A stretch of 64,000 nucleotides of DNA from Streptosporangium subroseum (GCF_900188345.1 NZ_FZOD01000029.1:1-64000); one strand, 5' to 3'; counted from the first letter of the stretch, positions 40,126-49,333 are shown. A program made the numbers and translations. The notes: generated by a model from the sequence alone, not told the origin.

Positions 40126-41742
40126 ATGTCATACGACGTCGACGTGGTGGTGGCGGGGGGCGGTCCGACCGGGCTGATGCTGGCCTGCGAACTGCGGCTC
40201 GGTGGAGCCTCGGTCGTGGTGATGGAACGACTGACGGAGATGGACCCCACCATCAAGGCCGGGTCGCTGAACACCCCGAGTGTGGAGGCCCTCTACCGGC
40301 GCGGCATGATGCCCGATCTTCAGGAGGCGCAGGAGGGCAACCTGCAGCAGTTCGCCGCGTTCATGCGGCAGCGGTCCCCGGGCGGGGAGCCCGCCAAGGC
40401 GCCGCCGAGGTTCGCCGGCCACTTCGCCGGGATCATGCTCAGCGCCGACCTGCTTGACCCGTCGGACCCCGAGCTCACCGGACACGGCCCCGCCGATCTG
40501 ATCGGTATGGTCACCCAGCAGCAGCTCGAGACGATCCTCGCCGATCGCGCCGCGAAGCTCGGGGTCGAGGTCCGCCGGGGCGTGGAGCTGACCGGTCTGG
40601 AGGCCGACGCCGACGGGGTGACGGTGACGACGAGCGGGGAGAGGATCCGCGGGCGCTGGCTGGTGGGCTGCGACGGAGGCAGGAGCGCGGTCCGCAAGCT
40701 CGCCGGCTTCGACTTCCCCGGCACCGACCCGGAGATCGACGCGCACCAGGCGATGGTGGAGATGGAGGGCTCGGAAGCCCTGGAGACGGGCTGGCACGCC
40801 ACGGCCACCGGCGTCTACGCGCACGGCCCGGTGCCGGGCCGCGTCCTCACCGTGGAGTTCGGCGGCGTACCGGCCGACCGGGACGGCGCCATCACCGCCG
40901 AGGAGCTCCAGGCGTCGATCCGGAACGTCAGCGGGACCGAGGTCGTCGTCACCGGGGTGAAGACCGCGACCCGGTTCACCGACAACGCCCGGCAGGCCAC
41001 CACCTACCGATTGGGCAGGGTGCTCCTGGCCGGTGACGCGGCCCACGTCCACTCGCCCTTCGGCGGGCAGGGCCTGAACCTGGGCATCGGGGACGCGGCG
41101 AACCTCGGCTGGAAGCTCGCGGCGACCGTACTGGGCTGGGCCCCGGAAGGACTGCTGGACACCTACACCACCGAGCGGCACCCGATCGGCGCCTGGGTGC
41201 TGGACTGGACGCGTGCGCAGGTCGCGTTGATGCGCCCGGACCCCCGCGCCAGAGCGCTTCGCGAGGTGGTGACCGACCTGACGCGGACCGTCACCGGGAC
41301 CACCTACTTCGCCAAGAAGATCTCCGGGGTCTGGCAGCGCTACGACCTTCACGGCGACCACCCGCTGGTCGGCGCCAGCGCACCGGACTTCGAACTGGCC
41401 GACGGGACCAGGCTCGCCGACCACCTTCACGAGGGCAGGGCGTTGCTGCTGGACCCGTCAGGACGGTTGCGGGCCCTGGCCGGCGGCTACGGCGACCGGA
41501 TAAAGGTGATCACGGCGGCCGTCCTCGACGAGACCGGTCCGGCCGGGCTGCTGGTACGGCCCGACGGATTCGTCGCCTGGGCCGCCGACACAGCCGACAC
41601 AGCCGACACCGCAGACACCCCCGACACCGCAGACACCCCCGACACCGCCGACGCCCCCGACACCGCCGGCGCCGATCCCGGCTCGCTGGAGGCGGCCCTG
41701 TCCACCTGGCTCGGCGCACCCGCCGTCGCGCCCCTGGCGTAG
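40126..41742 (+). CDS. FAD-dependent aromatic-type monooxygenase
   Basis: The ATG at 40126 follows CGGAGGAG; the product has 538 residues. FAD-binding GxGxxG: VVVAGGGPTGLMLACELRLGG. The DG motif is RWLVGCDGGRSAVRKLAGF. The second FAD motif is GRVLLAGDAAHVHSPFGGQG. The C-terminal region has the thioredoxin-like domain of PheA/TetX-like hydroxylases (PDFELADGTRLADHL, LVRPDGFVAWAA). Between this and the final helix (AALSTWLGAP) lies a low-complexity insertion of Asp-Thr-Ala/Pro repeats. It probably hydroxylates an aromatic antibiotic or phenolic compound using NAD(P)H and O2. TetR control suggests inducible detoxification. Confidence 0.9.
   Translation: MSYDVDVVVAGGGPTGLMLACELRLGGASVVVMERLTEMDPTIKAGSLNTPSVEALYRRGMMPDLQEAQEGNLQQFAAFMRQRSPGGEPAKAPPRFAGHFAGIMLSADLLDPSDPELTGHGPADLIGMVTQQQLETILADRAAKLGVEVRRGVELTGLEADADGVTVTTSGERIRGRWLVGCDGGRSAVRKLAGFDFPGTDPEIDAHQAMVEMEGSEALETGWHATATGVYAHGPVPGRVLTVEFGGVPADRDGAITAEELQASIRNVSGTEVVVTGVKTATRFTDNARQATTYRLGRVLLAGDAAHVHSPFGGQGLNLGIGDAANLGWKLAATVLGWAPEGLLDTYTTERHPIGAWVLDWTRAQVALMRPDPRARALREVVTDLTRTVTGTTYFAKKISGVWQRYDLHGDHPLVGASAPDFELADGTRLADHLHEGRALLLDPSGRLRALAGGYGDRIKVITAAVLDETGPAGLLVRPDGFVAWAADTADTADTADTPDTADTPDTADAPDTAGADPGSLEAALSTWLGAPAVAPLA
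41584..41670. repeat. In-frame microrepeat in the monooxygenase gene
   Basis: Nine- and fifteen-base units (GCCGACACA, GACACCGCAGACACCCCC) repeat through this stretch and encode an acidic (DTADTP)n-like run. It is a slippage-prone tract. Confidence 0.8.
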
Positions 41743-41756
41743 AGGCCTCCGTCTGA

Positions 41757-42779
41757 TCAGGAGGAGCCTCGTGGGGCGGTGGAGTCGCGGATGACAAGAC
41801 GGCAGGGCATGCGGTGGACACCCGGTGTGGCCCTGCCGTCGATGGCGGCGAACAGGTGCTGGGCGGCGGTGCGGCCGAGCGTCTCCAGATTCATGTCGAC
41901 CGTGGTCAGCGCCGGCCGCGTCTCGGTGGAGAGCATCTCCCAGTTGTCGTAGCCCACGACCGCGATGTCGTCGGGAATGCGGTGGCCTCGCTCTCTGGCC
42001 GCCTCGACGAACCCGGCGGCGATCTGGTCGCTCCCGCAGAACACCGCGTCCACCTCCGGCTCGGCCATCAGCAGCATCTCGGCCGCGTGCCGGCCCCAAC
42101 GCTGTGACCAGGTGCCGTGGAACGTCTCGCCGGTCTGGACGAGACCGCTCTCCGCAAGCGCCGTCGCCAGGCCCTCGGCCCGGTCGATCGTGGCCTTGTA
42201 GTCCATCGGACCCGTGATGTGCGCGATCCTGCGCCGTCCCATGGCCACCAGGTGCCGCACGGCGAGGGCCGCGCCGCCCACGTCGTCGGGAACGAACGAG
42301 ACGTCGCCCGGATCGTCGGACGCCCCGTAGGCGTAGACCACGGGGATGGGCAGGTCACGGCTGATGGACGAGCGCGTGTCCGTGCTCTCACCGACCACTA
42401 TCAAGCCGTCCACCCGCCGGGACAGAAGCGTGCGGATGTAGTGCTGCTCCCGGATGGCGTCGCCCCGGGCGTCGCACAGCAGCAGCGCCATCTCCCCCGC
42501 GCCGAACGCGTCCTCGGCACCGAGGAGCACCGGGATCCCGAACCTGCCGACGCTGTCACTGGTGAGCAGCCCGACGGTCCGGGTCTGCCCGGACAGCAGG
42601 CCCCTGGCCAGCGCGTTGGGCTGGAAGGAGAGTTCCTGCGCGGCCTCCAGCACTCGCTGCCGGGTCTCCGCTCGCACGTTGTCCCGGCCGTTCAGCGCCT
42701 TGGACACGGTGGCGATCGACACCCCGGCCAGGGAGGCCACGTCGCTGATAGTCACCGCACGCGATCGCCTATCGACCAT
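41757..42779 (-). CDS. LacI-family regulator of the GH127/importer locus
   Basis: The product has 340 residues. HTH: VTISDVASLAGVSIATVSKALN, hinge LSFQPNALARGLLSGQTRTVGLL. The effector domain includes VDGLIVVGESTDTRS, PIPVVYAYGASDD and DIAVVGYDNWEMLSTETRPALTTV, ending MPCRLVIRDSTA. It is divergent from the sugar-binding protein gene. The direct repeat CGAAAMCCTTTT lies beside both starts and is its likely operator. The sugar is presumably released by the GH127 enzyme or is the imported oligosaccharide. Confidence 0.9.
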   Translation of the reverse strand: MVDRRSRAVTISDVASLAGVSIATVSKALNGRDNVRAETRQRVLEAAQELSFQPNALARGLLSGQTRTVGLLTSDSVGRFGIPVLLGAEDAFGAGEMALLLCDARGDAIREQHYIRTLLSRRVDGLIVVGESTDTRSSISRDLPIPVVYAYGASDDPGDVSFVPDDVGGAALAVRHLVAMGRRRIAHITGPMDYKATIDRAEGLATALAESGLVQTGETFHGTWSQRWGRHAAEMLLMAEPEVDAVFCGSDQIAAGFVEAARERGHRIPDDIAVVGYDNWEMLSTETRPALTTVDMNLETLGRTAAQHLFAAIDGRATPGVHRMPCRLVIRDSTAPRGSS

Positions 42780-42783
42780 CTAG

Positions 42784-42959
42784 CGAAACCCTTTTCTGTC
42801 ATCCTGCTCCGAGGTCTTACTCCAGGCCAGCGGCGGCCATGAGCCGCCAAACAGACCATAACCAGCACTTCCTGGGTAAGCAAGTCGCCGGACAGTCTCC
42901 GGGCATCCGCAGGCCATTGACAGCCCCCAACGTTTCTCTTATGTTTCCGAAAACCTTTT
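42784..42959. promoter_or_regulatory. Divergent promoter with two CGAAAMCCTTTT operator-like sites
   Basis: CGAAACCCTTTT (42784-42795, five bases past the lacI start) and CGAAAACCTTTT (42948-42959, before the binding-protein gene) differ at one base in 12 and have the same orientation. The second sits in TTTCCGAAAACC, which has partial dyad symmetry. Confidence 0.55.
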
Positions 42960-43003
42960 AGTTTTGTTTCTGGCGTCTCGGGGGATGCCGAGAGGAGACG
43001 TTC

Positions 43004-44302
43004 ATGAATCCACGTTCACCCCGACGCCGAAGGGCCGGGGCCATCCTTGTGGGCCTGCTGGCCATCGCGTCCGTGGCCGCCTGCGGCGGAGCCGACCCCC
43101 AGCCGGCGGATTCCGCGGCCTCCGCGGCTCCCGCGGAAGGCGTCACGGTCACCATGTGGACGCGTGCCGCGACCCAGGCGCAGAGCGAGCGTCTGGTCGC
43201 GGCCTACAACAAGGGCCACAAGAACCAGGTGAAGATGACCGTCATCCCGACGGACAACTACCAGCCGCGCATCGCCGCGGCGGCGGGCGCCAAGCAGTTG
43301 CCCGACATCTTCGCCTCCGATGTGATCTTTGTTCCCAACTACACCTCGCAGGGCCTGTTCCTGGACATCACCGACAGGATCAACGCCCTGCCGTTCAAGG
43401 ACAAGCTCGCGCCCTCGCACATGAAGCTGGGCACGCTGGACGGCCGGCAGTACACGCTTCCGCACACCCTGGACCTGTCGGTCTGGTTCTGGAACAAGGA
43501 CCTGTACTCCAAGGCCGGTCTCGACCCGGAGAAGGGCCCGACGACGCTGAAGGAGTTCGCCGAGCAGGCCACCACCGTGGACGAGAAGCTGGGCCAGGAC
43601 GGCAAGGTCAGCGGCACGTTCTTCGGCGGCAACTGCGGCGGCTGCTACGTGTTCACCTTCTGGCCCTCGGTCTGGGCTTCGGGCGGGCAGGTCATGAACC
43701 CCGAGGGCACGACCTCGCTCAACGACCAGCCCGCGATGACGAACGTGTTCAACATCTACAAGGACCTGTACGCCAAGGGCATCACCGGCGCGACGGCCAA
43801 GGAGGAGCAGGGACCGACCTGGACCGGCTTCTTCCCCAAGGGCGGGATCGGCGTCATGCCGATGCCCTCGACCACACTCGGCCTGATGCCCAAGGACATG
43901 AAGGTCGGTGTCGCGCCGATCGCCGGCCCCGACGGCGGCGAGTCGACGTTCGTGGGCGGTGACTCGGTCGGCATCTCCTCGACCACCGAGAACGCCGACG
44001 CGGCCTGGGAGTTCCTGTCCTGGTCGGTCTCCGACGAGGCCCAGGTCGAGGTCATGGCCAAGAACAAGGACGTGCTCGCCCGCACCGACCTGTCCGACAA
44101 CAAGTACTCCGCCGAGGACCCGCGCGTGGTGTTGATCAACTCGCTGGTGGCCAAGGGGCAGACGCCGTACGCGCTGCGCTTCGGCCAGACCTACAACGAC
44201 CCGCAGGGGCCGTGGCTGCGCCTGGCCCGTGAGGCGGTGTTCGGCGACCCGGGCAAGGTCGCCCAGCTCAACACCGACATCACCAAGTCCCTGCAGCAAT
44301 GA
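43004..44302 (+). CDS. CUT1 sugar-binding lipoprotein (arabino-oligosaccharide locus)
   Basis: The ATG at 43004 follows GAGGAGACG; the product has 432 residues. The lipobox is AIASVAAC. Family-1 binding-protein features are VTVTMWTRAATQAQSERLVAAYN, LPDIFASDVIFVPNYTSQGL, SVWFWNKDLYSKAGLDPEKGPTTLKEFAEQA and FVGGDSVGISSTTENADAAWEF. The stretch GNCGGCYVFTFWPSVWASGG is often seen in such proteins. The stop overlaps the next permease start (ATGA). The GH127 enzyme at the end of the operon suggests an L-arabinofuranose-containing oligosaccharide. Confidence 0.9.
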   Translation: MNPRSPRRRRAGAILVGLLAIASVAACGGADPQPADSAASAAPAEGVTVTMWTRAATQAQSERLVAAYNKGHKNQVKMTVIPTDNYQPRIAAAAGAKQLPDIFASDVIFVPNYTSQGLFLDITDRINALPFKDKLAPSHMKLGTLDGRQYTLPHTLDLSVWFWNKDLYSKAGLDPEKGPTTLKEFAEQATTVDEKLGQDGKVSGTFFGGNCGGCYVFTFWPSVWASGGQVMNPEGTTSLNDQPAMTNVFNIYKDLYAKGITGATAKEEQGPTWTGFFPKGGIGVMPMPSTTLGLMPKDMKVGVAPIAGPDGGESTFVGGDSVGISSTTENADAAWEFLSWSVSDEAQVEVMAKNKDVLARTDLSDNKYSAEDPRVVLINSLVAKGQTPYALRFGQTYNDPQGPWLRLAREAVFGDPGKVAQLNTDITKSLQQ

Positions 44303-45228
44303 CCGTGATCACAAGGCGTGACGGGCAGGCGGTGCGGGCGACCAGCCCGGCACCGCCCTCCTGGTGGAGGACCCGGGGCGCCCAGGGCTGGCTCTACGCG
44401 GCGCCCACCGCTCTGATCGTGGGCGTGCTGTTCCTGGCGCCGCTGGTGCTCATCGTCTGGATGTCGCTGAACCGCTGGCCGCTGCTCGGCCAGGCGCACT
44501 TCAACGCCCCGGACAACTACACCAAGATCGCCGACAACCCCCTGTTCCTCGACGCGGTGGGCTTCACGCTGAAGTACACCGTGATCACCACGGTCCTGCT
44601 GTCCGTGGTCGCGCTCGGTCTGGCCCTGCTGGTGCAGGAGCGCAGGCCGGGTATCGGCTTCTTCCGCACCGCGTTCTTCCTGCCGGGCGCGGTCGGCTTC
44701 GCCTCGGCGGCGCTGCTCTTCTACGGCCTGCTGAACAACGACTTCGGCCCGATCGACCCGATCCTGCGGACCCTGGGAATCATCGACGAGCCGGTGAAGT
44801 GGACCGGCACCCCGAACATGGCGCTGTTCTCCACGATCACCCTGGTGATCTGGCGGTTCGCCGGGTTCAACATGCTCATCCTGCTCACGGGGCTGCAGGC
44901 GATCCCCGTGGAGGTCTACGAGGCGGCCAGGAGCGACGGCGCCAACCGCCTGCAGATCTTCACCAGGATCACGTTGCCGCTCCTGCGGCCCACGATCGCG
45001 CTGATGCTCATCCTCAGCATCACCGGCTCGCTGCTCGCCTTTGACCAGTTCTTCATCTTCACCAACGGCGGCCCGGACAACAGCACCGTCTCCATGGTCA
45101 TGGTTGTCTACCGCGACGCGTTCTTCCGCTTCGACCTCGGTGGCGCGGCGGCGCTGTCGGTCGTGCTGCTGGTCGCGCTGGTGGCGCTCAACGCCCTGCA
45201 GATGCGCGTGCTCAGGAGGTCGAATTGA
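44299..45228 (+). CDS. CUT1 sugar ABC transporter permease (MalF type)
   Basis: The product has 309 residues, translationally coupled at both ends (ATGA and TTGA overlaps). Membrane spans start with GWLYAAPTALIVGVLFLAPLVLIVW. The EAA loop is YEAARSDGANRLQIFTRITLP. The cytoplasmic N-terminus is short. It forms the importer pore with the next protein. No ATPase is encoded in the operon. Confidence 0.9.
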   Translation: MTVITRRDGQAVRATSPAPPSWWRTRGAQGWLYAAPTALIVGVLFLAPLVLIVWMSLNRWPLLGQAHFNAPDNYTKIADNPLFLDAVGFTLKYTVITTVLLSVVALGLALLVQERRPGIGFFRTAFFLPGAVGFASAALLFYGLLNNDFGPIDPILRTLGIIDEPVKWTGTPNMALFSTITLVIWRFAGFNMLILLTGLQAIPVEVYEAARSDGANRLQIFTRITLPLLRPTIALMLILSITGSLLAFDQFFIFTNGGPDNSTVSMVMVVYRDAFFRFDLGGAAALSVVLLVALVALNALQMRVLRRSN

Positions 45229-45992
45229 GGTACTACACCACCCTGTCCGCCCTGGCCGTACTCTTCCTGTTCCCGCTGCTGTGGAGCGGTTGGTCCTCCT
45301 TCGACGGAGGTCCGGGAAACTACGCCGAGATGGCTCAATTCGGCGAGGGCCTCGACACCTACCTGACCAACAGCGTGCTGGTGTCGGTGATGACCGTCGC
45401 CGGCACGCTCGTGGTCTCCGCCCTCGGCGGCTACGCCTTCGCCCGTTTCGACTTCCCCGGCAAGAACCTGCTCTTCCTCGCCACCCTGGCGATCCTGATG
45501 GTGCCGTACGCGACCATCCTGATCCCGCTCTACGTCCTGCTCGGCTACATCGGCCTGCAGAACTCCCTGGTCGGTCTCTCCCTCGTCTTCGTGATGTTCC
45601 AGCTGCCGTTCGCGCTGTTCATGATGCGCAACGCCTTCGAGGCGATCCCGCGCGAGCTGGAGGAGGCGGCCCTCGTCGACGGCTGCGGCACCTTCCGCGC
45701 CTTCAGCCGCATCCTGCTGCACGCGGTGCGGCCCGCCCTGATCACCGTCGGGCTGTTCGCCTTCCTCGCCTCCTGGAACGACTTCTTCGCGCCGCTCATC
45801 CTGCTCAACGACGGCGCGAGCTTCACCCTCCCGGTGGCGGTGGTCAGCATGGCGCAGCGCACGTTCGGCGCCATCGACTACGGCATGTTGCAGGCGGGGG
45901 TCATGGTCATGGCCCTGCCCTGCCTGATCCTCTTCATCGTTCTCCAGCGCCACTACGTGCGCGGATTCATGTCAGGAGCCTTGCGTGGCTAG
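45225..45992 (+). CDS. CUT1 sugar ABC transporter permease (MalG type), TTG start
   Basis: The start is a TTG at 45225 overlapping the previous stop (TTGA), with AGGAGGT five bases upstream; no ATG or GTG is better placed. The product has 255 residues, somewhat shorter than usual because the first cytoplasmic segment is almost absent (YYTTLSALAVLFLFPLLWSG begins the first span). The EAA loop is EEAALVDGCGTFRAFSRILL. The stop overlaps the GH127 start by eight bases. Confidence 0.88.
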   Translation: MRYYTTLSALAVLFLFPLLWSGWSSFDGGPGNYAEMAQFGEGLDTYLTNSVLVSVMTVAGTLVVSALGGYAFARFDFPGKNLLFLATLAILMVPYATILIPLYVLLGYIGLQNSLVGLSLVFVMFQLPFALFMMRNAFEAIPRELEEAALVDGCGTFRAFSRILLHAVRPALITVGLFAFLASWNDFFAPLILLNDGASFTLPVAVVSMAQRTFGAIDYGMLQAGVMVMALPCLILFIVLQRHYVRGFMSGALRG

Positions 45993-47829
45993 CCCCGTCC
46001 TGCCCTCCTCGGGCGTGCTGTCCCCCCTGGGCCTCGATTCGGTACGGCTGGCACCCGGTTTCTGGGGCGACCGTGTCGCGCTCAACCGCGAGGTCATCAT
46101 CGCCCACTGCCAGGAGTGGATGGAACGCGCCGGCTGGATCGGCAACTTCCGCGCGCTCGGAGAGGACCCGTCGCGGCGCGGCGCGCGTCCCCGGCAGGGC
46201 AGGGAGTTCAGTGACTCCGAGATCTACAAGCTGCTGGAGGCGATGGCCTGGGCCGACCATCCGGCCCTGCCGGAACTGGCCGCGACCGTCGCCCGGGCGC
46301 AGGAGGAGGACGGCTACCTCAACACCCGCTGGCACGACGCGCGCTACACCGACTTCGAGTGGGGCCACGAGCTCTACTGCTACGGCCACCTGATCCAGGC
46401 CGGCGTCGCGCGGCTCCGCGTGCACGGGGAGGACGAGCTGACCGAGGTCGTCCGGCGGGCGGCCGACCACATCTGCCTGCGCTTCATGGACACCACGGAG
46501 ACGTGCGGCCATCCCGTGGTGGAGATGGCGCTGGTCGAGCTGTACCGGGTGACCGGCGTCGAGCGCTACCTGGAGATGGCCCGCCGGTTCGTCGAGCGGC
46601 GCGGGGCGCCCGCGCTGGACGACATCCCGTTCGGCCGCGCCTACTTCCAGGACGACCTTCCCGTACGGAAGGCGGAGGTGTTCCGCGGCCACGCCGTACG
46701 GGCCATGTATCTCGCCTGCGGCGCGGTCGACGTGGCCGTGGAGACCGGGGACGGCGAGTTGCTGTCGGCGATCGAGGCGCAGTGGCAGCGCACCGTCGCC
46801 CGGCGGGTCCACCTGACCGGCGGCCTGGGCTCGCACCACTCCGACGAGGCCTTCGGCGAGGACTTCGAGCTGCCGCCGGACCGCGCCTACTCCGAGACCT
46901 GCGCCGGGATCGGCTCCCTCATGCTCTCCCAGCGGCTGCTCCTGGCCACCGGCGACGTGCGCTACGCCGACCTCGCCGAGCGGACCCTGTTCAACGTCCT
47001 GGCCACCGCCCCCGCCCTCGACGGCCGCTCGTTCTTCTACGCCAACCCGCTGCACGTCCGGGTGCCCGCCACACCCGTGGAGGGCATCAACCAGGGAGCG
47101 GAGGGCGGTCTGCGCTCACCGTGGTTCACCGTGTCGTGCTGCCCCAACAACATCGCCCGCACGTACGCCTCGCTGGCCGGCTATGTCGCGACCGCAGGCG
47201 CCTCCGGCGTGCAGATCCACCACCACACCCCCGGTGAGATCCGCCACGACGGCCTCGCGCTGCGCGTCGAGACCGGTTATCCGTGGTCGGGTGAGGTGAC
47301 CGTCCGCGTACTGGAGGGCGGACCCGCGCGGATCTCCCTGCGGGTCCCCTCGTGGGCCTCCGGCGCACAGATCTCCCACGGCGGAGCCACCCGCCCGGTG
47401 TCCCCCGGCTACGCGGTCGCCGAGGGGGAATGGGGGGCGGGCGACGAGATCCGTCTCGACCTGCCGATGACACCCCGGTGGACCCTCCCCGATCGCCGGG
47501 TGGACGCGCTGCGCGGCTGCGCGGCCGTCGAACGCGGCCCGGTCGTCTACTGCGCCGAATCCGTGGGGGACGTCCCCGCGCTCGCCCTCGTCGAGGCGCG
47601 GGTGTCGCCCCCGGTCGAGCACCTCGTCGACGGCGTCGTCGAGCTCGACGTCGAGAGCGCGCGTCTCTCCCCCGAGACGGGCGCCTGGCCCTACACCCCG
47701 GCGCAGGAGACCGAGAGCCCGGACCTTTCGGACCCCGAACCCCTGAGGCTCGTGCCGTACCACCGCTGGGGCAACCGCGGCCCCGCCACCATGCGGGTCT
47801 GGCTACCGGCCACCGACCGGCCCGTGTGA
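45985..47829 (+). CDS. GH127 beta-L-arabinofuranosidase
   Basis: The GTG at 45985 gives 614 residues with no signal peptide, so it acts on imported sugars. The sequence matches GH127 (HypBA1-like): VRLAPGFWGDRVALNREV, DGYLNTRWHDARYTDFEWGHELYC, HAVRAMYLACGAVDVA and TGGLGSHHSDEAFGEDFELP (acid/base Glu near 288-292). YSETCAGIGS (Glu304, Cys306) and FTVSCCPNNIART (Cys385, Cys386) supply the zinc ligands and cysteine nucleophile known for this family. C-terminal beta-sandwich domains follow. It releases L-arabinose from beta-L-arabinofuranosides such as those on plant hydroxyproline-rich glycoproteins. As the last gene of the importer operon, it would feed the L-arabinose route represented by araB at 31.7 kb. 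Confidence 0.93.
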   Translation: MASPVLPSSGVLSPLGLDSVRLAPGFWGDRVALNREVIIAHCQEWMERAGWIGNFRALGEDPSRRGARPRQGREFSDSEIYKLLEAMAWADHPALPELAATVARAQEEDGYLNTRWHDARYTDFEWGHELYCYGHLIQAGVARLRVHGEDELTEVVRRAADHICLRFMDTTETCGHPVVEMALVELYRVTGVERYLEMARRFVERRGAPALDDIPFGRAYFQDDLPVRKAEVFRGHAVRAMYLACGAVDVAVETGDGELLSAIEAQWQRTVARRVHLTGGLGSHHSDEAFGEDFELPPDRAYSETCAGIGSLMLSQRLLLATGDVRYADLAERTLFNVLATAPALDGRSFFYANPLHVRVPATPVEGINQGAEGGLRSPWFTVSCCPNNIARTYASLAGYVATAGASGVQIHHHTPGEIRHDGLALRVETGYPWSGEVTVRVLEGGPARISLRVPSWASGAQISHGGATRPVSPGYAVAEGEWGAGDEIRLDLPMTPRWTLPDRRVDALRGCAAVERGPVVYCAESVGDVPALALVEARVSPPVEHLVDGVVELDVESARLSPETGAWPYTPAQETESPDLSDPEPLRLVPYHRWGNRGPATMRVWLPATDRPV

Positions 47830-47840
47830 CATATTGGCCC

Positions 47841-47877
47841 GGAGGCACCATCGCAGCCGCCCTGCGATGGTGCCTCC
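47841..47877. terminator. Bidirectional terminator hairpin
   Basis: GGAGGCACCATCGCAG (47841-47856) and CTGCGATGGTGCCTCC (47862-47877) are perfect 16-bp arms with a five-base loop, between convergent genes. Confidence 0.88.
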
Positions 47878-47889
47878 CTCATGCGTCCG

Positions 47890-49296
47890 TCAGGGGTTGG
47901 GGACGGTGTCCTTCCAGGTCGTGGCCGTCGTACGGTAGCCGTTCACCCGGTTGACGACCTCGGCCGGGGCGACCACCTCGTTCTTGCTGAAGTAGAACCA
48001 GTCGACCTGCTGGTTGTAGGCCCGCGGGGTCGAGCTGCCGACGAGTCCGCCGCCGATGAACCAGAGGTTGAAGTTCACCGACTGCGGCGTCTCGGGGTAG
48101 TAGATGTCGCCGTGCTGGGCGAAGAGGACGCCGTCGATGTAGTACTTGACGTTCCCTCCGGCGACCTGCAACACCAGGTCGTGCCAGCCGTTGTAGCTGG
48201 CCGTCTGCTCCTGGTGGACGTTGACCGCCAGCCAGGGCTCGTTGCGGTAGGTCTCCCAGGTGGTGGCGTACATGATCGGTCCCTGGGCGCCCCAGCCGCC
48301 GTTGGGCAGATACTCGAAGTCCTGTTCGCTGTAGTTGGGGTCGAGGTCGGCTGCGAGCGGGGTGATCGTGAAGAAGGTCTGCACGATGTTGTCGCCGTCG
48401 GGGCCGCTCTCCGGCGTGTCGGAGAACTTCACCCGGGCGGCGTAGGTGCCCTCGAAGAACTTGCGCTGGTTCAGGAACTCCGACTGCGAGGTGCCGCCGG
48501 TGGTGCCGTCGGTGGCGGCCCGGAGCTGCAGGGCCTTGTTGCCGGTGCCGATCGAGGGGAAGGTGACGTTGGAGGCGGGCCAGCTCGCGCCGGGCACGCC
48601 GGGACCGCCGCTGTTGGTGCGGACCGTCCAGTTGTGCGCGGTGATGGCCGGGTCGGCCGAGCCGGTGTAGGCGAAGTCGTCGAAGACCACGCCGTCGCCG
48701 CCGGGGTTGGTGGGCGGAACCGTCGGGGTCGGGGTCGGGGTGGGCGACGGGCCCGTTCCTCCCGCGGGCGGCGTGCCCCACGCGAGGCTGCCACCGGTGT
48801 AGACGGCGACCTTGGTCCAGTCGCCGTAGGTGGTCCGGGCCGCGCTGAAGGAGTAGTCGTCGCTCTGGGTCAGCGTCTGCCAGTCCGCCCGGTAGAAGCG
48901 GAGCTGGAGGTCACCGGTCGAGGCGCCGGCCGCGAGGGTGCCGGCGGTGAAGCCCACCTCCAGGTAGCGGTCGGCGGTGGCCGTGCCGGGCGAGAGGGTG
49001 CCGAAGACGCCGGTCACCGTGGAGCAGGAGATGACCGCCCAGGAGCAGGCGAAACGGTACTGCTGCGCGGCGGAGTCGGCCTTGAAGTAGTAGCGGATCT
49101 TCACACCGTTCAGCGGCACGGACGTCGTGCCGGAGTTGACCAGGTTGAACCATGGCTCGACCTGGTCGGCGGTGGCGCCGGTGGCGCTCGTCCTGTACTG
49201 CAGCCGCAGCGACTGCGCGGCGCTGGCGGGGGTGACGACGGCCAGGGCGGCCAGCAGTGCGGCCACCAGGCCGCCCCATAACAGCTTCTTGAACAA
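47890..49296 (-). CDS. Secreted CBM3-like plus GH16-like carbohydrate-active protein
   Basis: The start is a TTG at 49296 following AGGGAAGG; the product has 468 residues. The signal peptide (FKKLLWGGLVAALLAALAVVTPASA) is followed by a family-3 cellulose-binding-like module (LRLQYRTSATGATADQVEPWFNLVN, VPLNGVKIRYYF, YLEVGFTAGTLAAGASTGDLQLRF). Then comes a Pro-Thr linker and a concanavalin-like C-terminal domain (FFEGTYAARVKFSDTP, YSEQDFEYLPNGGW, TASYNGWHDLVLQVAGGNVKYYIDGVLFA). QDFEYLP aligns roughly with the GH16 ExDxE catalytic strand, but the first Glu is replaced by Gln in EQDFE, so activity is uncertain. It would bind cellulose or chitin and cleave, or only bind, a beta-glucan. Confidence 0.78.
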   Translation of the reverse strand: MFKKLLWGGLVAALLAALAVVTPASAAQSLRLQYRTSATGATADQVEPWFNLVNSGTTSVPLNGVKIRYYFKADSAAQQYRFACSWAVISCSTVTGVFGTLSPGTATADRYLEVGFTAGTLAAGASTGDLQLRFYRADWQTLTQSDDYSFSAARTTYGDWTKVAVYTGGSLAWGTPPAGGTGPSPTPTPTPTVPPTNPGGDGVVFDDFAYTGSADPAITAHNWTVRTNSGGPGVPGASWPASNVTFPSIGTGNKALQLRAATDGTTGGTSQSEFLNQRKFFEGTYAARVKFSDTPESGPDGDNIVQTFFTITPLAADLDPNYSEQDFEYLPNGGWGAQGPIMYATTWETYRNEPWLAVNVHQEQTASYNGWHDLVLQVAGGNVKYYIDGVLFAQHGDIYYPETPQSVNFNLWFIGGGLVGSSTPRAYNQQVDWFYFSKNEVVAPAEVVNRVNGYRTTATTWKDTVPNP

Positions 49297-49333
49297 TGCC
49301 TTCCCTTTCAGGGTGAGGGGTCCCCGAGTCCTG

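Noticed and set aside
47881..49281. Long + strand frame antisense to the CBM3/GH16-like gene
   Set aside because: Val/Gly/Arg-rich shadow without any domain.
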